A stretch of 55,693 nt of DNA from an uncultured Lamprocystis sp. (lineage in GTDB: Bacteria > Pseudomonadota > Gammaproteobacteria > Chromatiales > Chromatiaceae), in NCBI RefSeq assembly GCF_903933125.1, contig NZ_CAIZIZ010000307.1, positions 1 to 55,693 on the forward strand. Direction: 5' to 3'. The position numbers were made by a program, and so were the translations under genes. Every line of letters starts with the position of its first letter. The first letter of the stretch is position 1. This document shows, in pieces, positions 17,926 through 26,710 of this stretch. Below the pieces are notes generated by a model. It searched no databases. It saw only the letters and a list, made by a program, of their open reading frames with translations, and was not told where the DNA came from.

Positions 17926-18126
17926 GTAGGGGCGGGGTTAAAACCCGCCCTACCCCAAGGATCTGTCTGAATAGCAGGTATGACCGGTAGGGGCGACTTC
18001 AGTCGCCCCTAAACGTCCGTAGATCCTTCCCGGAAATCACTTTTGGCGATTCCCAGGAATAAACATCCCAACTGCGCTTGCCTGCAAAATTCGTAGGGGC
18101 TTTAGGGGCGACTAAAGTCGCCCCTA
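17926..18126. repeat. Cluster of TAGGGGCGAC palindromes
   Basis: Three near-perfect hairpins: 17926-17953 (GTAGGGGCGGGTT type), 17988-18011 (TAGGGGCGACTTCAGTCGCC plus CCTA) and 18103-18126 (same with ACTAAAGT centre). They are separated by GGAAATCAC motifs. The same set recurs at 37929-38140. It fills the gap between convergent genes and could end transcription from both sides. Confidence 0.6.
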
Positions 18127-18170
18127 CACGTTGGTAGATCCTTTTCCGGAAATCACCGAAAACCCGCCCC

Positions 18171-18974
18171 CTACACCTTGAGAAACCCCCTCACCGCGGC
18201 GACGAAAGCGTCCGGCTGATCGGCATAGACCCAATGCCCGGCGTTGGCGATGGTGCGCAGGCGCGCAAGGGGAAAGAGTGCGCGGATGCGCGGCAACCCG
18301 TGTTTGGTCACATAGTCCGAGCGGCTCCCGTAGACGAAGAGCGCCGGGCCGGGAAAGCTGTGCCCCTCGGCGGCCGGGAAGCTCAGGAGCGGTTTGAGTG
18401 AACGGGCCAGCGCGTCCAGATTGATGCGCCAGCGCCAGGCGCCCGCGCGGTCTTTATCGGCGCGGTCATGGATCAGGTTCTGGAGCAGGTAGCCGCGCAC
18501 CGCGGCGGAGTGGATGGTCTGCGCCAAACGGGCATCGGCGTCGCGCCGGTGCGCGATTTCCCCCAGCGGCAGGGCCGCCAGCGCGCTCACCAGGGCGCCG
18601 TGGCGGCTCGGATAGGTCACCGGCGCAATGTCGGCCACCACCAGTGAACCCACCCGCTCCGGCGCCGACAGGGCGAGCCACATGGCGGCCTTGCCCCCCA
18701 TGCTGTGCCCGACCAGATGCGCCCGCGCGATGCCCAGCCGATCGAGCAGCGCTGCCAGATCCAGGGCCATGGCCGGGTAATCCATGCGCGGGTCCCAGGG
18801 GGATGCACCGTGATTGCGCAAATCCGGCACCAGCACCAGGCGCTCATCCGCCAGGCGCTTGGCGATGCCGTGCCAGTTGGCCGCGGAACCGAAGAGGCCA
18901 TGACAGAGCAGCACGGGCAGCGCTTGCGCGGCCCGCTCGCCGTAGTGTCGATGATGCAGTATCACCGCTGCCAT
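18171..18974 (-). CDS. YbfF-like alpha/beta-hydrolase (esterase)
   Basis: 267 residues, cytoplasmic. Oxyanion motif LLCHGLFGSAANWHGIAKRL, strand VLVPDLRNHGASP, nucleophile elbow LVGHSMGGKAAMWLAL, acid region VYGSRSDYV and catalytic His in IANAGHWVYADQP. This is the YbfF family pattern of small acyl-CoA/thioester or carboxyl-ester hydrolases; the natural substrate is not known from sequence. It starts at MAAVILHHRHYG, with family-typical length. The divergent LpxH-like gene begins about 150 bp away, so the region between may hold two promoters. Confidence 0.88.
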   Translation of the reverse strand: MAAVILHHRHYGERAAQALPVLLCHGLFGSAANWHGIAKRLADERLVLVPDLRNHGASPWDPRMDYPAMALDLAALLDRLGIARAHLVGHSMGGKAAMWLALSAPERVGSLVVADIAPVTYPSRHGALVSALAALPLGEIAHRRDADARLAQTIHSAAVRGYLLQNLIHDRADKDRAGAWRWRINLDALARSLKPLLSFPAAEGHSFPGPALFVYGSRSDYVTKHGLPRIRALFPLARLRTIANAGHWVYADQPDAFVAAVRGFLKV

Positions 18975-19127
18975 GAAGGCGTCACCGTACCGTCATCAAG
19001 CGGAATAAAAACAAGATTCTTCACGATATCTTCACCGGTTCTCCATCGTCCTGCAACGAAGATTGGGGAGCATAGGGAGCAAATGAAACAAACAAACGGA
19101 ATGAACAGGATGTCTGAGGTCAAGCGT

Positions 19128-19916
19128 ATGCAGCCCCTGAAGTATCGCAGCATCTTCATCTCCGACGTGCACCTGGGTTTTCGCGGCTGCCAGGCCGGCT
19201 ATCTGCTGGACTTTCTGCAGTCCACCCAGTGTAAGCACCTCTATCTGGTGGGGGATATCGTCGATCTGTGGGCGATGCAGAGTTCAGTCTACTGGCCCGA
19301 GGCCCATAACGCGGTGGTGCGCGAGGTGCTGGAGAAGGCGCGCAACGGCACTCAGGTCATCTACTGCCCCGGCAACCACGACGAACTGCTGCGTACCCAT
19401 CTGGGGGTGGATTTCGGCAACGTCGCGGTCCGCGACGAGGTGATCCATGAGACGGCGGACGGCCAGCGCTTTCTGGTGCTGCACGGCGACCGCTTCGACA
19501 CCGTGGTGCAGGCCGGCCCCTGGCTGGCCCGGCTGGGCGCGCGCGCCTACGACAACCTGCTGGCCCTGAACGGCCTGGTGAGCCGGGTGCGGCGCTATTT
19601 CGGGCTGCGCTACTGGTCGCTGGCCGGGTATCTCAAACACAAGGTCAAGAACGCCGTGAGCTATATCGGCGACTACGAGCAGGCGGTGGCCCAGGAGGCG
19701 CGCCGCCGCGGGGTGGACGGCATGATCTGCGGTCACATCCACCATGCCGAGGTACGCGAACTGGGCGGTGTGCGCTACTGCAACTGCGGCGACTGGGTGG
19801 AAAGCTGCACCGCCCTGGTGGAGCACCACGACGGCCGGCTGGAACTGCTGCGCTGGACCGATGCCCTGCCCGAAACCATCGCCGACCTGGTCCCCGCGTT
19901 GGCACGCGCCGCGTAG
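19128..19916 (+). CDS. UDP-2,3-diacylglucosamine diphosphatase-like metallophosphoesterase
   Basis: 262 residues from ATG 19128 (GAGGTC 6 bp upstream; an ATG at 19083 with AGGGAG upstream is an alternative). Calcineurin-like metal-binding motifs appear in order: FISDVHLG, YLVGDIVDLWAM, YCPGNHDELLR, FLVLHGDRFD and GMICGHIHHAEV. The pattern including YCNCGDWVES near the end matches the LpxH/LpxH2-type family, which cleaves UDP-diacylglucosamine to lipid X in lipid A synthesis at the inner membrane; the family also contains phosphoesterases of unknown substrate. No lipid A neighbour is present. A dispersed repeat (R1) follows 7 bp after the stop. Confidence 0.85.
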   Translation: MQPLKYRSIFISDVHLGFRGCQAGYLLDFLQSTQCKHLYLVGDIVDLWAMQSSVYWPEAHNAVVREVLEKARNGTQVIYCPGNHDELLRTHLGVDFGNVAVRDEVIHETADGQRFLVLHGDRFDTVVQAGPWLARLGARAYDNLLALNGLVSRVRRYFGLRYWSLAGYLKHKVKNAVSYIGDYEQAVAQEARRRGVDGMICGHIHHAEVRELGGVRYCNCGDWVESCTALVEHHDGRLELLRWTDALPETIADLVPALARAA

Positions 19917-19922
19917 GATGCG

Positions 19923-20160
19923 GTGAGGCACGGACACTGGTGGCGAATTCTCCCGACCGCGGAGTCTGGAAAGAACCTATCTCACGCCAAGTCGCCAAGC
20001 ACGCCAAGAAGAGCGCAATTCTGCGGTGACTCCAGTCACTCCGCGAGCGCCTCCGGTTTCGCGATCGCCTTGAAGACCTTGGCGCCTTGGTGTGAGCCGT
20101 TCCGGGTCTGAGCCAAGCCGGTGTGGCGGACGCGCTCGCGTGGGCGCAATTCGTCACCAG
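19923..20160 (+). repeat. Dispersed repeat R1, copy 1
   Basis: About 240 bp beginning GTGAGGCACGGACACTGG, containing CGCCAAGTCGCCAAGCACGC and ending near GTGTGGCGGACGCG. A second copy at 44601-44850 is nearly the same (well over 80% by eye). Both lie immediately upstream of PD-(D/E)XK nuclease-superfamily genes. I see no gene inside. Confidence 0.7.
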
Positions 20161-20254
20161 TGTCAGGAGCGAACCGCATCCTCCGGGTCGGTGCCCTGCA
20201 GGTCAGCGACGGTGCTATGCTCGATACTCGATTCACGTCGCCGGACCCGTTGCG

Positions 20255-20809
20255 ATGTACGACCTGCTCGACCCCAAGAACGACTATGTATTCAAGCGCG
20301 GTAGGTTGGGGTGAGGAACGAACTCCAACGATCGGCGGCCGGGATGTTGGGGTTCGTTCCTCACCCCAACCTACGGCTACGGAGAACTCCAGCCGGCCAT
20401 CGGCATCCATCTGCTCGACTTCGATCTGTTCCAGGACCCGGCGCACCAGGACCAAGCACTGTGGTGTTTTGAGATGCGCGATGCCGCGCGCCCGATGGTG
20501 ACCCTGGGTCAGGAACTGCAGCTCAACGTGATCGAACTGCGCAAGGCCGATCGGCTCCAACAAACAGGGGGCGCACTCGGCGCCTGGATCGCACTCTTTG
20601 AACACTGGCAGGAGGAAGACATCATGGCGCAAATCGTCGAACCACCGGTGCGCGCCGCGCTGGAAAAACTCAAGACCCTGAGCGCCGATGCCGAGGCCCG
20701 GCGCCTGGCCTTCGTGCGCGAGCGGGCGCTGCGCGACGAGCGCAGCCTGCTTAAGGATGCGCGGGAGGAAGGTCGGGAGGAAGGTCGGGCCGAAGCCTTG
20801 CGGACTTAG
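20255..20809 (+). pseudogene. Rpn/YhgA-like nuclease, internally deleted
   Basis: The frame starts MYDLLDPKNDYVFKR, the standard N-terminus of Rpn-type (PD-(D/E)XK, YhgA-like) nucleases, then runs into a 74-bp palindrome with an in-frame stop. After it, the same frame resumes with YGELQPAIGIHLLDFDLFQ, VTLGQELQLNVIELRK, and a charged C-terminal helix ending REEGREEGRAEALRT. About 100 residues normally between these parts, including the catalytic core, are missing. The stop TAG lies at the edge of repeat R2. It is dead as a nuclease. Confidence 0.75.
20301..20374. repeat. GTAGGTTGGGGTGAGGAACG palindrome inside Rpn gene
   Basis: Inverted arms GTAGGTTGGGGTGAGGAACG (20301-20320) and its complement ending CCCCAACCTAC (20374), separated by ATCGGCGGCCGGGATG-type loop sequence. 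The palindrome occupies the place of the missing Rpn core. Related copies: 2147-2172 (half) and 43381-43457. Confidence 0.75.
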
Positions 20810-20990
20810 CGGTGCCGAGCCGAAGGCGTGACGCTATAGGCACCCACGGGGGTGGTGCTTGGTCGACCGCCGGATGCTCAGCAGGCTTCGTATCCGTATC
20901 GTGTCTCTTTGAGACGGCGAGGGGGTGTGGTTATGCCACCGCCCGCCGGACTTACGGCAACCTACGGGCTTGCCTCATTTCAGGGGTCTG
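20805..20990 (+). repeat. Dispersed repeat R2, copy 1
   Basis: About 185 bp from CTTAGCGGTGCCGAGCC to TTTCAGGGGTCTG. It shares blocks with 43504-43697, including GCCGAGCC, CTATAGGCA, GGTGCTTG and TATCGTGTCTCT. It starts exactly at the stop codon of the Rpn remnant. No gene seen inside. Confidence 0.6.
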
Positions 20991-21122
20991 CATCCACGCG
21001 GGGAGGTGGTCGATATCCAGATGTTCGCCGTCGGTGAAAAATTTCAGCCATCTCCCACCGCGACGCGGTAGGACACGAAGCGCTGGGCTTGCCTGCCGCC
21101 GCGGAACTGGCTAGCCTCCTTC

Positions 21123-21276
21123 GTGCCGCAATTCACCTACACCCTGCACGACCTGTCGCCCCGCACCAATGCCGAAATCAAGGGTGCCCTGCTGACCCAC
21201 CTGGTCCAACTGGCCATGCGCTGGATCTTCAGTGACCAACCCATTGATCGGCTGCGTGAGTTGCTCGCCCTCTCGA
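21123..21276 (+). pseudogene. Rpn/YhgA-like nuclease, internal fragment
   Basis: The frame PQFTYTLHDLSPRTNAEIKG then HLVQLAMRWIFSDQPIDRLRELLAL is the helical middle of Rpn-type nucleases that normally follows the catalytic domain. It is cut at about 21276, where it joins, in opposite orientation, the broken CHAT-NTPase gene. It may be a piece of the same gene family as the 20255 remnant, but it cannot be its continuation because the C-terminus is already present there. Confidence 0.6.
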
Positions 21277-22916
21277 GCCGGTCCGCGACCCGCCGGATGG
21301 GGTCGCGCTTGAGCGACTCGGCGAGCAGCCCGATCGAGAGCGCTGCGCCGCGGCGAGCAGCGCATCGAGCCGGGTGCGGTCCGGCCGGTCGGTGCCGGAC
21401 CGGCCGGGCGCGGGCGCGATCAATGACTCCAGGTTGTCCAGGATCAGCAGGGTGGGCACCCGCGCGAGCGCGGCGGCGGCGCGTTCGTCGAGCAGCGACT
21501 CGCCCAGGACCTGCGCCAGGCTGCTGACCGCCCAACCCACCGGGTCGACGCCCTGAAAGTCCGCATAGCTCACCAGACAGACCCGCTCGAACAGGCCGGT
21601 GGCGCGCAGCCAGCGGCCGGCCTCCTGCGCCAGCGTGGTCTTGCCCTGACCACCGAACCCGCAGACGACCAGCCGGCGGGTGCCGGCGACATAGGCGCGC
21701 TCGATCTCCCAGAGTTCGCGCGAGCGGCCCCAAAAGCCGGTGGGCTGGACCGGGGGCAGGTTGTCGGCGGCGGGCACCGCGGCCGGGTCCGGCCGGGCGT
21801 CGGCGGGCGCGGCGGGCTGGGTGAGCAGCGCCGCGTCGTCGCCGGTGCGGTAGAGGGTGGGCAGAAACCAGTCCTGGAGTTTGAGTTCCGTCCAGCCGGT
21901 GCCGCGTCTGCGCTCCCCGCGGACCGGGTGCGCATAGAGTTCGCGCCGGGCATTCTCCAGCGCCGTGCCGAGCGGGCGGCCGCGGCCCAGTTGGCCTTGA
22001 TCGTCGTTCCGGCCACTTGGGCGCGCCGGGTGCGTAGTCAGGCCATCCTGGCCTGACACTGTCAGGGCTGGAAGCCCTGACTACGCATACCGCCGGCCGG
22101 GATTACGATCAAGGCCGCCCAGTTCACGGTACAGATGGCCGAAGAGCGCGCGGGTGGTCTCGACCAGCACCGAATGGGTCATGGCCAGCACATTGGGGAT
22201 GCCGGCGCGGGTGAGCCGGGCGGCGACACTGCCCAAGGGGTCATCGCCGCCGAGCTTGGCGGACTGGCAGGCCGAGAGAATCACCAGCGGGATCTGCTGC
22301 TGGTTGAGCATGTCGCCCAGCAGTGAGGCCGGGACCAGATGCTCTTTGCCGTCGTCGTGCTCGAAGAGCAGATAACCCTGGTGGGCGCCGGTCGCACCGT
22401 CGCCGGCCCGCGCCATGGCGGCGTGCAGCCGCGCGGGGAGCGCGCCGGCGGCCCGCTCGCCCAGGTGTCCGTCCGGGTCGTAAACGCCGTGACCGTCGAA
22501 ATGCGCGGGTTGGCGAGAAAGAGCCAGGTCCCCTCGGGGTGGCGCAGCAGTTCCCAGGGCTGGGCCAGGACGGACGGGTGACCGCTGTCGATGCTGAGCA
22601 GCCGGCCGGGCTCGGCAGCGCGTGCGAACCGCTGATAGAGATCGGCGGCTTCATAGCCTTGCTTGAAGACCGCATCGAACAGCGTGCGGCCCCAGTGCTC
22701 CAGCCGCAGCGCGATCCCCGCGGCCCGGCGGTCGTCGAGCTCGGTGGCGTAGTGGACGGGATAAAGTTCCAGATACCAGTGCAGTTCGTCCTGGTCGGCC
22801 TCGGCGATGGGGCTCTCGAACGGCAGCGGTGCGGTGCGCTGGGGTCGGCCGTTGCCGATCAGCTCGACCTCGACGTGCGCGGGGTCCGGGAAGCTCAGGC
22901 ACAGTTCCATGGTCAT
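21277..22916 (-). pseudogene. CHAT-domain protein fused to NB-ARC-like ATPase, broken
   Basis: Read from ATG 22916 (GGGGAG 8 bp upstream). The N-terminal part ends WLFLANPRI; the frame must then shift at 22492-22504 to continue HFDGHGVYDPDG (CHAT catalytic His), then VILSACQSAKLGGDDPLGS (catalytic Cys) to LYRELG. MITE copy E (21993-22116) interrupts here with a stop. The frame continues RGRPLGTALENARRELY, LQDWFLPTLYR, GFWGRSRELWEIERAY, Walker A GFGGQGKTT, Walker B LLILDNLESLI. A further frameshift occurs near 21340 (GLLAESLKRDPIRRVADRLE), and the 3' end is lost at the Rpn fragment. CHAT proteases with NTPase domains act in caspase-like defence or signalling. The gene is dead. Confidence 0.8.
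21993..22116. mobile_element. MITE-like element, copy E (core type 2), inside CHAT gene
   Basis: Arms 21993-22014 (GGCCTTGATCGTCGTTCCGG plus CC) and 22095-22116. The core is the reverse complement of copy C's double hairpin. It is flanked by a perfect 8-bp direct repeat GCCCAGTT (21985-21992 and 22117-22124). Deleting the 124 bp and one repeat restores LYREL-GRGRPLG in frame, so this is a clean insertion. Confidence 0.9.
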
Positions 22917-23052
22917 GATCGATGCTCCCCGCGGTCCGGCGTCGGTGCGCCCTGGGTGCGGGGTGCGCCGATCCTTTTTGCAGGTCGTACGTGTGGGTGC
23001 TCGGGACACGGGTCCACAAGGCAGGAACAATCAAAGCGGATGAGGGGGGGAA

Positions 23053-23298
23053 TTGCAAGGGCTTCAGAAGTCCCTGCTCGAGGAGGTCAGGCGCATTGCC
23101 GCCGAGGACGGTACGTCCATCAATTGGTTCATCAACGTCGCTGTGGCCGAGAAGGCTGCGGCCCTGCGCACCGAGGCGTACTTCCGCGCGCGTGCGCAAC
23201 GGGCGGATCCGGCCGAATTCGACCGAATCCTGGCGAAGGCGGGAAGCGAGGAACCGCGTGCCGGAGATGCGCTGCCCGTCGGCCCGCCCGGTCGATAG
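23053..23298 (+). CDS. Ribbon-helix-helix (HicB/Arc-like) antitoxin-type protein
   Basis: 81 residues from TTG 23053 (a G-rich run just upstream could serve as ribosome site). The segment SLLEEVRRIAAEDGTSINWFINVAVAEKAAALRT is the helix-turn-helix pair of small ribbon-helix-helix DNA-binding proteins; the N-terminal DNA-contacting strand (usually LRLPxSL) is shortened, so the true start may be lost. The rest (DPAEFDRILAKAGSEEPRAGD) matches the tail of stand-alone antitoxin-like RHH proteins of Chromatiaceae and cyanobacteria. No toxin gene follows. Confidence 0.55.
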   Translation: MQGLQKSLLEEVRRIAAEDGTSINWFINVAVAEKAAALRTEAYFRARAQRADPAEFDRILAKAGSEEPRAGDALPVGPPGR

Positions 23299-23756
23299 TC
23301 GGCGTGGTCGTAGGCGTGGTCACGCATCCCGTGCATTTGTTCCGACCGGTCCGCCCGATGACGATAAGTCCGCGGTGCGGCTCGCGCCCGCGGGCAATTG
23401 ACGCGCGTGGCCGCGGGTAGGAGCCGGGCGCGTCACCGTCGCGTCAAAGGTCACCGCGGCGCGGCCCGGTCCGGCTAACGACCTTGGAAGGAACATCAGC
23501 CACCACGGGAAAGGCATGCAGGTGCAGGTCCGCCCGGAACCAGCGGGTTCCGGGAACTTCGTCGTGCCGGCGCTCCGTCGGTTCGAGTGTCATGGTTGCT
23601 TCCGGCGCTCTTGGGTTACGCTTGCGAGATCGGTTCGTTGGCCAAGATACACACCGGGGCGGGCTGCCTCAATGCGGATCTTCGCGAAGCGAGAACCGCG
23701 ACCCTGACTCGCTACTCTGATCCATCAATCATCCTGATTCACCGACCACGAACCCT
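23299..23756. other. Stretch with only a possible PHP-domain stub
   Basis: Between the RHH gene and rsmE I see one likely gene remnant (23444-23593, minus) and otherwise no convincing coding sequence or repeat. Confidence 0.4.
23444..23593 (-). pseudogene. PHP-domain protein, N-terminal stub
   Basis: A 49-codon frame from ATG 23593, with GGAAG 5 bp upstream, includes PGTRWFRADLHLHAFPVV. RADLHLH is the first metal-binding strand of PHP-domain phosphoesterases, which normally continues HTPAS or similar. The frame soon becomes non-homologous and stops. It is read as the stub of a larger PHP-domain protein, possibly of the ATPase-linked type; evidence rests on one motif. Confidence 0.35.
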
Positions 23757-24491
23757 ATGCGCCTGCCCCGCGTCTACCTGGACCACCCGCTGGATCCCGG
23801 CTCCGAACCCCGTCTCCCGGACGGACCCGCGCGCCACCTGACCCAGGTGCTGCGCCTGGGCCCCGGCGAGCCGCTCCTGTGCTTCAACGGCGACGGTCGT
23901 GACCGCGCCGCCCGCATCGCGGCCATGGGGCGCCAGGGGGTAACCCTGGCGATCGGCGCGGCCGACGATCCGGAACCGCCGCCCGTCCTGGAGATCCGGC
24001 TGGCGCTTGGTATCTCGCGCGGGGAGCGCATGGATTTCGCCATCCAGAAAGCGGTGGAACTGGGCGTCGTCGGCATCCAGCCGCTGTTCACCGAACGCAG
24101 CATGGTGCAACTGCGTGACGCGCGGCTGGACCGCCGACTGGGGCATTGGCAGGGCGTCCTGATCGGCGCCTGTGAACAGTCCGGACGGCGCCGTCTGCCC
24201 GCCCTGGAGCCCGCCCGGCTGTTCGCGGACTGGCTGGCCACGCCCCTTCAGGGCGTGTTGCTGCTCGACCCGCAGGCACCGCAATCACTGACACAACGGG
24301 AGGCCCCGACCGGTCCCGTCACCCTCCTGGTTGGACCCGAGGGGGGCTTGAGTGCGACCGAACGCGCGCGGGCGGCAGCCCGGGGTATCGAGGGTGTGCG
24401 CCTCGGCCCGCGCATCCTGCGCGCCGAGACCGCGCCATTGGCAGCCATCGCGGTGCTGCAGGCGTTGTGGGGGGACTTGCGGGACGGATGA
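23757..24491 (+). CDS. rsmE: 16S rRNA m3U1498 methyltransferase
   Basis: 244 residues, the usual RsmE length. It uses S-adenosylmethionine to methylate N3 of U1498 in 16S rRNA. The N-terminal PUA-like part has RVYLDHPL and RHLTQVLRLGPGEPLLCFNG. The SPOUT (knotted) domain has ISRGERMDFAIQKAVELGV, EQSGRRRLP, LLVGPEGGLSATERARA and LGPRILRAETAPLAAIAVLQ, the SAM-binding knot. It is cytoplasmic. The stop lies 12 bp from the convergent dctM stop. Confidence 0.95.
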   Translation: MRLPRVYLDHPLDPGSEPRLPDGPARHLTQVLRLGPGEPLLCFNGDGRDRAARIAAMGRQGVTLAIGAADDPEPPPVLEIRLALGISRGERMDFAIQKAVELGVVGIQPLFTERSMVQLRDARLDRRLGHWQGVLIGACEQSGRRRLPALEPARLFADWLATPLQGVLLLDPQAPQSLTQREAPTGPVTLLVGPEGGLSATERARAAARGIEGVRLGPRILRAETAPLAAIAVLQALWGDLRDG

Positions 24492-24503
24492 GGATTCCCC
24501 GGT

Positions 24504-25787
24504 TCACAACATCCCCAGGGTTCGCGGCAACCACAGTGACAGACTCGGCCAATAGGTGATGAGCATCAGGAAGATCAGCATGGTGAACAGCCAGGGGAAG
24601 CAGGCGATGGTGGTCTCGGTCATGCCCATCCGCGAGATCCCGCTCGCCACGTAGAGATTGAGCCCCACCGGCGGGGTGATCATGCCGATCTCCATGTTCA
24701 CCACAACCATCACCCCGAAATGGATAGGGTCGATCCCCAAGGCCATGGCCACCGGGAAGAGCACCGGTGCGGTGATCAGGATGATGGAGGTCGGCTCCAT
24801 GATATTGCCGGCCAGGAGCAGCAGGACGTTGACCGCCAGCAGGAAGCCGATCGGCCCAAGCCCGGTATCCACCAGCCATTGGGCGAGTTCCTGGGGGATG
24901 TTCTCGTAGGTCAGGAGATAGGAGAACAGGACGGCATTGGTGATGATGTAAAGCAGCATCGCCGACATGTTGGCCGAGTCCAGCAGCACCCGGGGCACCC
25001 GCTTGAGCGGCATGTCCTTGTAGACGAAAACAGCGATCACGAAGGCATAGACGGCACTCACGGCCGCGGCCTCGGTGGGTGTGAAGGCGCCGCTATAGAT
25101 GCCGCCCATCACCAGCACGATGAGCAGCAGCCCCCAGACCGACTTGCGGAAGGCGCCCCAGCGGGTTTTCCAGTCGGCCCGCTTGAGACGCGGATAATTG
25201 TTGCGGCGGGCAATCCACCAGGTGGTGACGCCGAGCATGAGGGCCAGCACGAAACCGGGGACGATTCCGGCGATGAAGAGCGCCCCGACCGAACTGTTGG
25301 TGGAAACCGCGTACATCACCATGACGATCGAGGGCGGAATCAGGATGCCCAGCCCCCCGGCAGAGGCAATGGTGCCGACCCCAAAGCGCAGCGGAAAGCC
25401 CTGCTTCACCATGGCCGGAATCAGGATGGAACCGATCGCTGCGACCGTGGCCGGCGAGGATCCGGAGACCGCGGCGAACAGGGCGCAGGCAAAGACGGCC
25501 GAGAGTCCGAGTCCGCCATGATAGTGGCCCACCATGCTGGAAGCGAAATTGATCATGCGCCTGGCCACACCCCCGTGGGTCAGGAAGTTCCCCGCCAGAA
25601 TGAAGAACGGGATCGCCATGATCTCGAATTTTTCGATGCCGGTGAAAAGCTTGAGCCCCACCGACTCGATCGGGACCGAGGTCATGGTAAAGAGATAGGT
25701 CAGCACGGTGAGGCCCAACGCGATGGACACCGGCATGCCGGTCAGCATCATGCCGAGCAGGAGACCGAAGATGATCAACGCGGTCAT
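24504..25787 (-). CDS. dctM: TRAP transporter large permease (DctM)
   Basis: 427 residues, about 11-13 hydrophobic segments, standard for DctM. Marks include GMPVSIALGLTVLTYL, FFILAGNFLTHGGVARRMINF, AVSGSSPATVAAIGSILIPAM and GGLGILIPPSIVMVMYAV (conserved PPS loop), and NMEIGMITPPVGLNLYVASGIS. With DctQ and the periplasmic DctP it imports C4-dicarboxylates (or related organic acids) driven by a sodium gradient. The start overlaps the dctQ stop by 4 bp (ATGA), so the two are translationally coupled. Confidence 0.95.
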   Translation of the reverse strand: MTALIIFGLLLGMMLTGMPVSIALGLTVLTYLFTMTSVPIESVGLKLFTGIEKFEIMAIPFFILAGNFLTHGGVARRMINFASSMVGHYHGGLGLSAVFACALFAAVSGSSPATVAAIGSILIPAMVKQGFPLRFGVGTIASAGGLGILIPPSIVMVMYAVSTNSSVGALFIAGIVPGFVLALMLGVTTWWIARRNNYPRLKRADWKTRWGAFRKSVWGLLLIVLVMGGIYSGAFTPTEAAAVSAVYAFVIAVFVYKDMPLKRVPRVLLDSANMSAMLLYIITNAVLFSYLLTYENIPQELAQWLVDTGLGPIGFLLAVNVLLLLAGNIMEPTSIILITAPVLFPVAMALGIDPIHFGVMVVVNMEIGMITPPVGLNLYVASGISRMGMTETTIACFPWLFTMLIFLMLITYWPSLSLWLPRTLGML

Positions 25788-26512
25788 GACCGATCCTCCC
25801 CGCCCTTGCGCACGCCGCTCTCGTCCTGTTTATGCGTATCGCCGGGTGGATGGCGCTCCAAGTGTCCGCCGTGGATGTGTTCACGCTCTTCGGCAAGGGT
25901 AATGGCCTCGCCGAGGTAGACCGGCTCCTGGCGGCCGGCCGCCTGGGCCTGTTCCACCTCCTCCTCCAGCCCCTCGACATAGGCGTGCTCATGGCGCGGC
26001 AGTTCACCGGTTCGGAAGAAGGACCAGGCCACTTCCAGGAAGCGGAAACACATGAGGTAGGAACCCAAAGGTATCGCCAGATAAACGATCCACACCGGCA
26101 GTTCCAGGTCCGGGGAGGTGGCATCGGTATGGGACAGATGCCAGACGAAGTTGACCCCGAAACTGCCCACTAAACCGGTGAATAAGGCACCGGCCAGGAG
26201 CCCGAACAGGACGAATTTGGAGCGCAGTCCTTCGCGCAGATTATTGATGAGCACATCCACGCCGACGTGAATACCGGTGCGCACCCCATAGGCCGCTCCA
26301 AACTTGGCCATCCACACGAACATGTAGATGCACAATTCCTGGGCCCAACTCAGGTTGATGAGAAAAAGCCAGTCGTAGACGGCGTCCCAGCCCCAGGCGT
26401 TCGACAAGTCCATCGTGTAGCGGTGCAGCACCGCGGTAAAAATGAGCAGCGTCGCGGCGCCGATGAGCAAGGTGATCAACCACTCTTCCAAGTGGTCCAG
26501 CAGTCTGAGCAT
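25784..26512 (-). CDS. dctQ: TRAP transporter small permease (DctQ)
   Basis: 242 residues from ATG 26512 (GGGGGA 5 bp upstream). Four transmembrane helices typical of DctQ: EEWLITLLIGAATLLIFTAVL, LINLSWAQELCIYMFVWMAKFG, LFGLLAGALFTGLVGSFGVNF and VYLAIPLGSYLMCFRFLEV. A hydrophilic C-terminal tail of about 70 residues (His/Glu-rich) is longer than usual. It forms the membrane complex with DctM. It is separated from dctP by about 200 bp holding a large hairpin (MITE copy H). Confidence 0.9.
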   Translation of the reverse strand: MLRLLDHLEEWLITLLIGAATLLIFTAVLHRYTMDLSNAWGWDAVYDWLFLINLSWAQELCIYMFVWMAKFGAAYGVRTGIHVGVDVLINNLREGLRSKFVLFGLLAGALFTGLVGSFGVNFVWHLSHTDATSPDLELPVWIVYLAIPLGSYLMCFRFLEVAWSFFRTGELPRHEHAYVEGLEEEVEQAQAAGRQEPVYLGEAITLAEEREHIHGGHLERHPPGDTHKQDESGVRKGGEDRS

Positions 26513-26591
26513 GGTGTCCCCCGAGTGGTCGGCCACTGTGGTGGATCCGGCACGCGCTGACCAACGGTCGATTAGCACCGGGATGCGCGCC

Positions 26592-26695
26592 GACCTTGGT
26601 CATCACAACCCGGCCGCTTCGCCCTCTGAGCGAGCGTTGGTCCGCACAGCGGGCCCTACGATCGCGATCTTACGTAGGGTCCGCTGTGCGGACCG
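26592..26695. mobile_element. MITE-like half element, copy H (core type 4), in TRAP operon
   Basis: A left arm related to GGCCTTGATCATCG (here ACCTTGGTCATCACAACCCG plus GCC) is followed by GGTCCGCACAGCGGGCCCTAC, an ATCGCGAT centre and the inverse ending GTGCGGACC (about 26640-26695). The right terminal arm is missing. The stable hairpin lies in the dctP-dctQ gap and could lower dctQM expression relative to dctP. Confidence 0.5.
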
Positions 26696-26710
26696 ATGAC
26701 GGAAATCGCC

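Noticed and set aside
22323-23420. Plus-strand frame opposite the CHAT gene
   Set aside because: Low-complexity Arg/Gly translation; the minus strand carries recognisable CHAT motifs.
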